From JBGOUV01 sp041477815 (lineage in GTDB: Bacteria > Acidobacteriota > Terriglobia > Bryobacterales > JACQDG01): a stretch of DNA of 9,187 nucleotides. Under the pieces are notes generated by a model. That model saw only the letters and a program-made list of their open reading frames with translations. It did not search any database and had not been told where the DNA came from. The translations under genes and the position numbers were made by a program. The stretch spans positions 1 to 9,187 of the forward strand of contig JBGOUV010000279.1 of assembly GCA_041477815.1 (NCBI GenBank). The letters run 5' to 3'. Below, piece after piece: positions 6,861 through 9,187 of this stretch (its first letter is position 1; the number at the start of each line of letters is the position of its first letter).

Positions 6861-6869
6861 TGTTATAAT
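6861..6869 (+). promoter_or_regulatory. Extended -10 promoter of the toxin-antitoxin operon
   Basis: TGTTATAAT is a perfect TATAAT (6864-6869) with the TGn extension, and no clear -35 box. Transcription would start near 6876, about 10 nt before the toxin ATG, and no Shine-Dalgarno sequence is visible. The toxin may therefore be translated from a nearly leaderless message. Confidence 0.6.
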
Positions 6870-6886
6870 ATTTTTGTGATACTCTG

Positions 6887-7273
6887 ATGGATGGGAAGCC
6901 GAGAACGACGATCCGGTGTTACATCTCTCCGGCTGGCAACAACAAGATCGCCGAATGGTACGCCGATCTCAGCGTTCAGGAACGGGCCGACGCGGATGCA
7001 TTCATCGCGACCATGCGATGCAAGCTAAAGTGGGAGGGACCGGATTACCGTATCAGATTGAAGGGCTACAAAGGCTTGGGCGAACTGCGCTGGTACTCAT
7101 GCAACAAGCAGCATCGACTGATCGGGTTTTTTATGGGGGGAGTTTGGTACGCGGTTATGGGATGCACCCACAAGCAGCAGATCTACAAACCCGCAGATGC
7201 CCTTGATACCGCAGACAAGCGCAGGAAGGAAGTCGGAAACGGAAAAGCTAGGACGGAACCTTATGCTTTCTAA
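6887..7273 (+). CDS. RelE/ParE (HigB-like) family toxin
   Basis: This 128-residue basic protein looks like a RelE-superfamily toxin of the phage Gp49/HigB branch. The core pattern is visible: KIAEWYADLS near 20-29, an arginine- and lysine-rich strand (YRIRLKGYKGLGELRW, 54-69), the hydrophobic hairpin HRLIGFFMGGVWYAV (76-90) and the final CTHKQQIYKPADALDTADKRRKEV (93-116). HigB and RelE toxins cleave mRNA on the ribosome, and the lysines and arginines here are compatible with that, but activity is inferred. It is first in the operon, toxin before antitoxin as in higBA, and overlaps the antitoxin start by 11 nt. The start has no ribosome site, and an out-of-frame ATG follows 4 nt later. Confidence 0.85.
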   Translation: MDGKPRTTIRCYISPAGNNKIAEWYADLSVQERADADAFIATMRCKLKWEGPDYRIRLKGYKGLGELRWYSCNKQHRLIGFFMGGVWYAVMGCTHKQQIYKPADALDTADKRRKEVGNGKARTEPYAF

Positions 7274-7826
7274 GCTTTGGAAAAAGCTTCGGGACCCAGA
7301 ATACCGGAAGGCTTTTGTAGCATCCCAGATCAACATCGGAATCCCTTTCCAGATTCGCGCACTTATGAAGAACCGTGAGCCGAAGTGGACCCAAGAGGAT
7401 CTGGCCAGAAAAGCCGGGATGTTGCAGCCGCGCATTTCCGCGATGCTGAGGCCGGGCAAGACTCGACCGAACATTGAGACGCTCCGACGCATAGCGGAGG
7501 CCTTTGATTGCGGCCTGGTAGTACGGTTTGTGCCTTTCAGTGAATTGGTGCTGTGGTCTGAGAAGTTTGACCCGGATTCCTTCAATGTTGCCAGCTTCGC
7601 TGAAGACTCTGGCTTCATTGACCAAGGGAACCTCGCGCTTGAGTCGATTGTCCCTAAGTATGCATCTCCTGCTACGGAACAACCTGTACTGATCTTTCGA
7701 TCTCCGCAATATGAGAAGCAGATCGAAACGACGGCAGGGTTACCACGGCGCGAGCATCCACGGCCCACCATGGTTCCGACCATGCCAAGAATAAGGAAAG
7801 ACAACACTTTCGTGGGGTTAAGATAA
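7263..7826 (+). CDS. XRE-family helix-turn-helix antitoxin with long C-terminal tail
   Basis: I use the ATG at 7263, which gives 187 residues and an 11-nt overlap with the toxin. The frame opens earlier at 7197, but that start would lie deep in the toxin gene. AGGA lies about 9 nt upstream of 7263. The helix-turn-helix is at about 43-65 (TQEDLARKAGMLQPRISAML), followed by RPNIETLRRIAEAFDCGLVVRFVPFSELV, typical of HigA-like antitoxins that bind the operon promoter and neutralise the toxin. The N-terminal 40 residues (YRKAFVASQINIGIPFQIRAL) are a usual lead-in. The tail from about 97 to 187 is longer than in compact HigA proteins and has no domain that I recognise. The stop codon touches the next gene's ATG. 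Confidence 0.87.
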   Translation: MLSKLWKKLRDPEYRKAFVASQINIGIPFQIRALMKNREPKWTQEDLARKAGMLQPRISAMLRPGKTRPNIETLRRIAEAFDCGLVVRFVPFSELVLWSEKFDPDSFNVASFAEDSGFIDQGNLALESIVPKYASPATEQPVLIFRSPQYEKQIETTAGLPRREHPRPTMVPTMPRIRKDNTFVGLR

Positions 7827-8174
7827 ATGGTGGAAGAAAACATCAATGAATCAAGCCTTGCCGGTTCCAAGATGGTCAAAGCGACAGCCGAGCGGAGAAG
7901 AGCCCCCAATTACCTACACTGCTACGCGAACAACGTGCAGATAGAATCCACGCTCTGGGACATCAACATGATTTTTGGGGAGGTCCAGGAGGTTTTCCCA
8001 GATGAACCGAAGATCGTGGTGCAAGACCTCGTTTCAGTCGTAATGACTCCGGAGCACGCCAAGGCCATGTGTATGACTCTTGTCCAGCACCTCAAGACGT
8101 ACGAGCAGAACTATGGGAAGATCCGGTTTCCGCCAACGCCGGGGTCCAACCCAGAACCGACCGCCAGCGAATAA
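7827..8174 (+). CDS. DUF3467-like small protein, third gene of the toxin-antitoxin operon
   Basis: The 115-residue product matches my memory of the DUF3467 pattern: YANNVQIESTLWDINMIFGEVQE (33-55), then a variable loop, then VVQDLVSVVMTPEHAKAMCMTLVQHLKTYEQNYGKI (64-99). The function of this family is not known to me. There is no signal peptide or membrane helix, and the ends (1-25 and 100-115) look disordered. Its ATG directly follows the antitoxin TAA with no gap, and GGGG lies about 9 nt upstream, so it is almost surely translated from the same message. It could be a third partner of the toxin-antitoxin pair or a passenger. Confidence 0.78.
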   Translation: MVEENINESSLAGSKMVKATAERRRAPNYLHCYANNVQIESTLWDINMIFGEVQEVFPDEPKIVVQDLVSVVMTPEHAKAMCMTLVQHLKTYEQNYGKIRFPPTPGSNPEPTASE

Positions 8175-8258
8175 GGTTGACGAGCCTGTTTGCCCCATCT
8201 CCATGCTAAAGCACCACTACCTGACCGGGAGGGGTCGGCTCGGACACACCGGGGAAAT

Positions 8259-8290
8259 GCTCCCTGACGGTCGCGGCTCGGCGTCACGGG
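8259..8290. repeat. REP-like GC-rich element in the nuoB leader
   Basis: The stretch holds CCCTGACG near its left end and CGTCACGGG at its right end, an imperfect inverted repeat around GTCGCGGCTCG. A related GGTCGGCTCGG lies about 35 bp earlier (8233-8243). From memory, CTCCCTGACGGTCGCGGCTC-type words are dispersed in several Acidobacteria and Planctomycetes genomes. Its right end stops 10 bp before the nuoB ATG and its GGGA could act as part of the ribosome site. The 8175-8258 stretch shows nothing else I can support. Confidence 0.5.
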
Positions 8291-8300
8291 ATGTGCCATA

Positions 8301-8807
<507 letters not shown>

Positions 8808-8836
8808 CAGCCCGAGGCAAAAGTGCCCTGGAGTCA

Positions 8837-8858
8837 CGTGGTGCAAATTTGCACCACG
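8837..8858. promoter_or_regulatory. 22-bp perfect palindrome, likely operator
   Basis: The sequence is a perfect palindrome, with central 20 bp GTGGTGCAAATTTGCACCAC flanked by C and G. It lies 30 bp after the nuoB stop codon and about 195 bp before the next gene. There is no T-run after it, so it is not a normal terminator. Perfect symmetry with an AT core is typical of a dimeric repressor or activator site. Confidence 0.6.
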
Positions 8859-8890
8859 GCAAGTGGTTGATTCTGCGGGGTTGAGAGTCC

Positions 8891-8902
8891 GGCAAATTTG
8901 CC
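8891..8902. promoter_or_regulatory. 12-bp palindrome sharing the core of the upstream site
   Basis: GGCAAATTTGCC repeats the GCAAATTTGC core of the 22-bp palindrome. The two centres are 49 bp apart, near five helical turns, so two dimers could bind the same DNA face. A further 10-bp palindrome, CAGAATTCTG, follows at 8907-8916. The rest of the gap up to 9052 has a 10-bp palindrome ATGGTACCAT at 8999-9008 and no ORF I trust. Confidence 0.5.
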
Positions 8903-9052
8903 AGGTCAGAATTCTGCCACGGACTGTTAGGGGCGAAGAACCCCTCCAATATCCCAATCGCCCCGCCGAATGCGTCTCTTGCCCCAGGCGGGCCTGGAAT
9001 GGTACCATAAGTTAGTAACGGGACTTGGCTGGCCCTCGGGAGGGGGCTCTCC

Positions 9053-9187
9053 ATGACTACAAGATTGCAAGTGGGTGTGGTGTTCGTCCTTTCCGCTGCG
9101 GCTCTGGTAGCGCAACTCACTCGCGGCTTCATCTCCGGGACCGTTAAGGACGCGACCGGAGCCGTGATGGTCAACGTCCGGATCGCC
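9053..9187 (+). CDS. Secreted protein with carboxypeptidase-regulatory-like N-terminus, probably TonB-dependent receptor (partial)
   Basis: Only the first 45 codons are in the window. They encode a signal peptide (about 1-21, RLQVGVVFVLSAAALVAQ) followed by RGFISGTVKDATGAVMVNVRIA. This is the start of the beta-sandwich seen at the N-terminus of many TonB-dependent outer-membrane receptors and other exported proteins (pattern G-x-I-x-G-x-V-x-D-x-x-G-A). A strong ribosome site, GGGAGGGGG, lies 6 nt before the ATG. The paired palindromes upstream may control it. With so little sequence, a non-receptor exported protein with the same domain is also possible. Confidence 0.7.
   Translation, partial: MTTRLQVGVVFVLSAAALVAQLTRGFISGTVKDATGAVMVNVRIA

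Noticed and set aside
8177..8211. TTGACG with a downstream TGCTAAAG as a nuoB promoter
   Set aside because: The spacing between the two boxes is about 24 bp, too long for a sigma-70 promoter.
8837..8858. Rho-independent terminator for nuoB
   Set aside because: The palindrome has an AT-rich centre with no loop and is not followed by a T-run on either strand.
8885..8925. Sigma-54 promoter (TGGC...TTGC-like words in the palindromes)
   Set aside because: The GG and GC pairs are 7 bp apart here, not the required 10 bp.

Overview
The window reads as a high-GC, Gram-negative chromosome. Evidence for an outer membrane is a lipoprotein N-acyltransferase (Lnt), a SPOR-domain envelope protein and the start of a secreted protein resembling the regulatory-like N-terminus of a TonB-dependent receptor. 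The mix of genes, the many GC-rich short repeats and a DUF3467-like gene make Acidobacteriota my best guess. That is an inference from gene content only.

Region 1 (1-6004, minus strand) is one compact gene run in the order nfeD, slipin, SPOR protein, lipA, lnt, prfB. It starts at an extended -10 promoter (6029-6037). nfeD and the slipin overlap by 7 nt, the SPOR gene and lipA are 3 nt apart, and lnt overlaps prfB by 17 nt, so it is probably an operon. NfeD and the slipin form the known membrane protease/SPFH scaffold pair, LipA makes lipoyl groups, Lnt completes lipoproteins, and RF2 (prfB) terminates translation. prfB is cut by the window edge just after its GGQ motif and carries the classic autoregulatory +1 frameshift site. 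Two repeat elements interrupt the run: a nested 47-bp/7-bp tandem array that encodes both the lipA C-terminus and the annotated lnt N-terminus, and an 80-bp element with perfect 18-bp inverted arms between the slipin and SPOR genes.

Region 2 (about 6069-6886) is a scar: a decayed IS1-like transposase on the minus strand, then a 76-nt tRNA-shaped sequence with an encoded CCA end, an unusual ACT anticodon and several broken pairs.

Region 3 (6818-8174, plus strand) looks like an inserted three-gene unit: a RelE/HigB-like toxin, an overlapping XRE-family antitoxin with a long tail, and a DUF3467-like small protein whose ATG directly follows the antitoxin stop codon. An AT-rich promoter with an extended -10 box sits just upstream. 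This is the best candidate here for an under-described system.

Region 4 (8175-9187, plus strand) holds a repeat-like leader and a solitary nuoB (complex I subunit carrying cluster N2). A 245-bp gap follows with two palindromes sharing the core GCAAATTTGC, and then the first 45 codons of the secreted or receptor-type protein.
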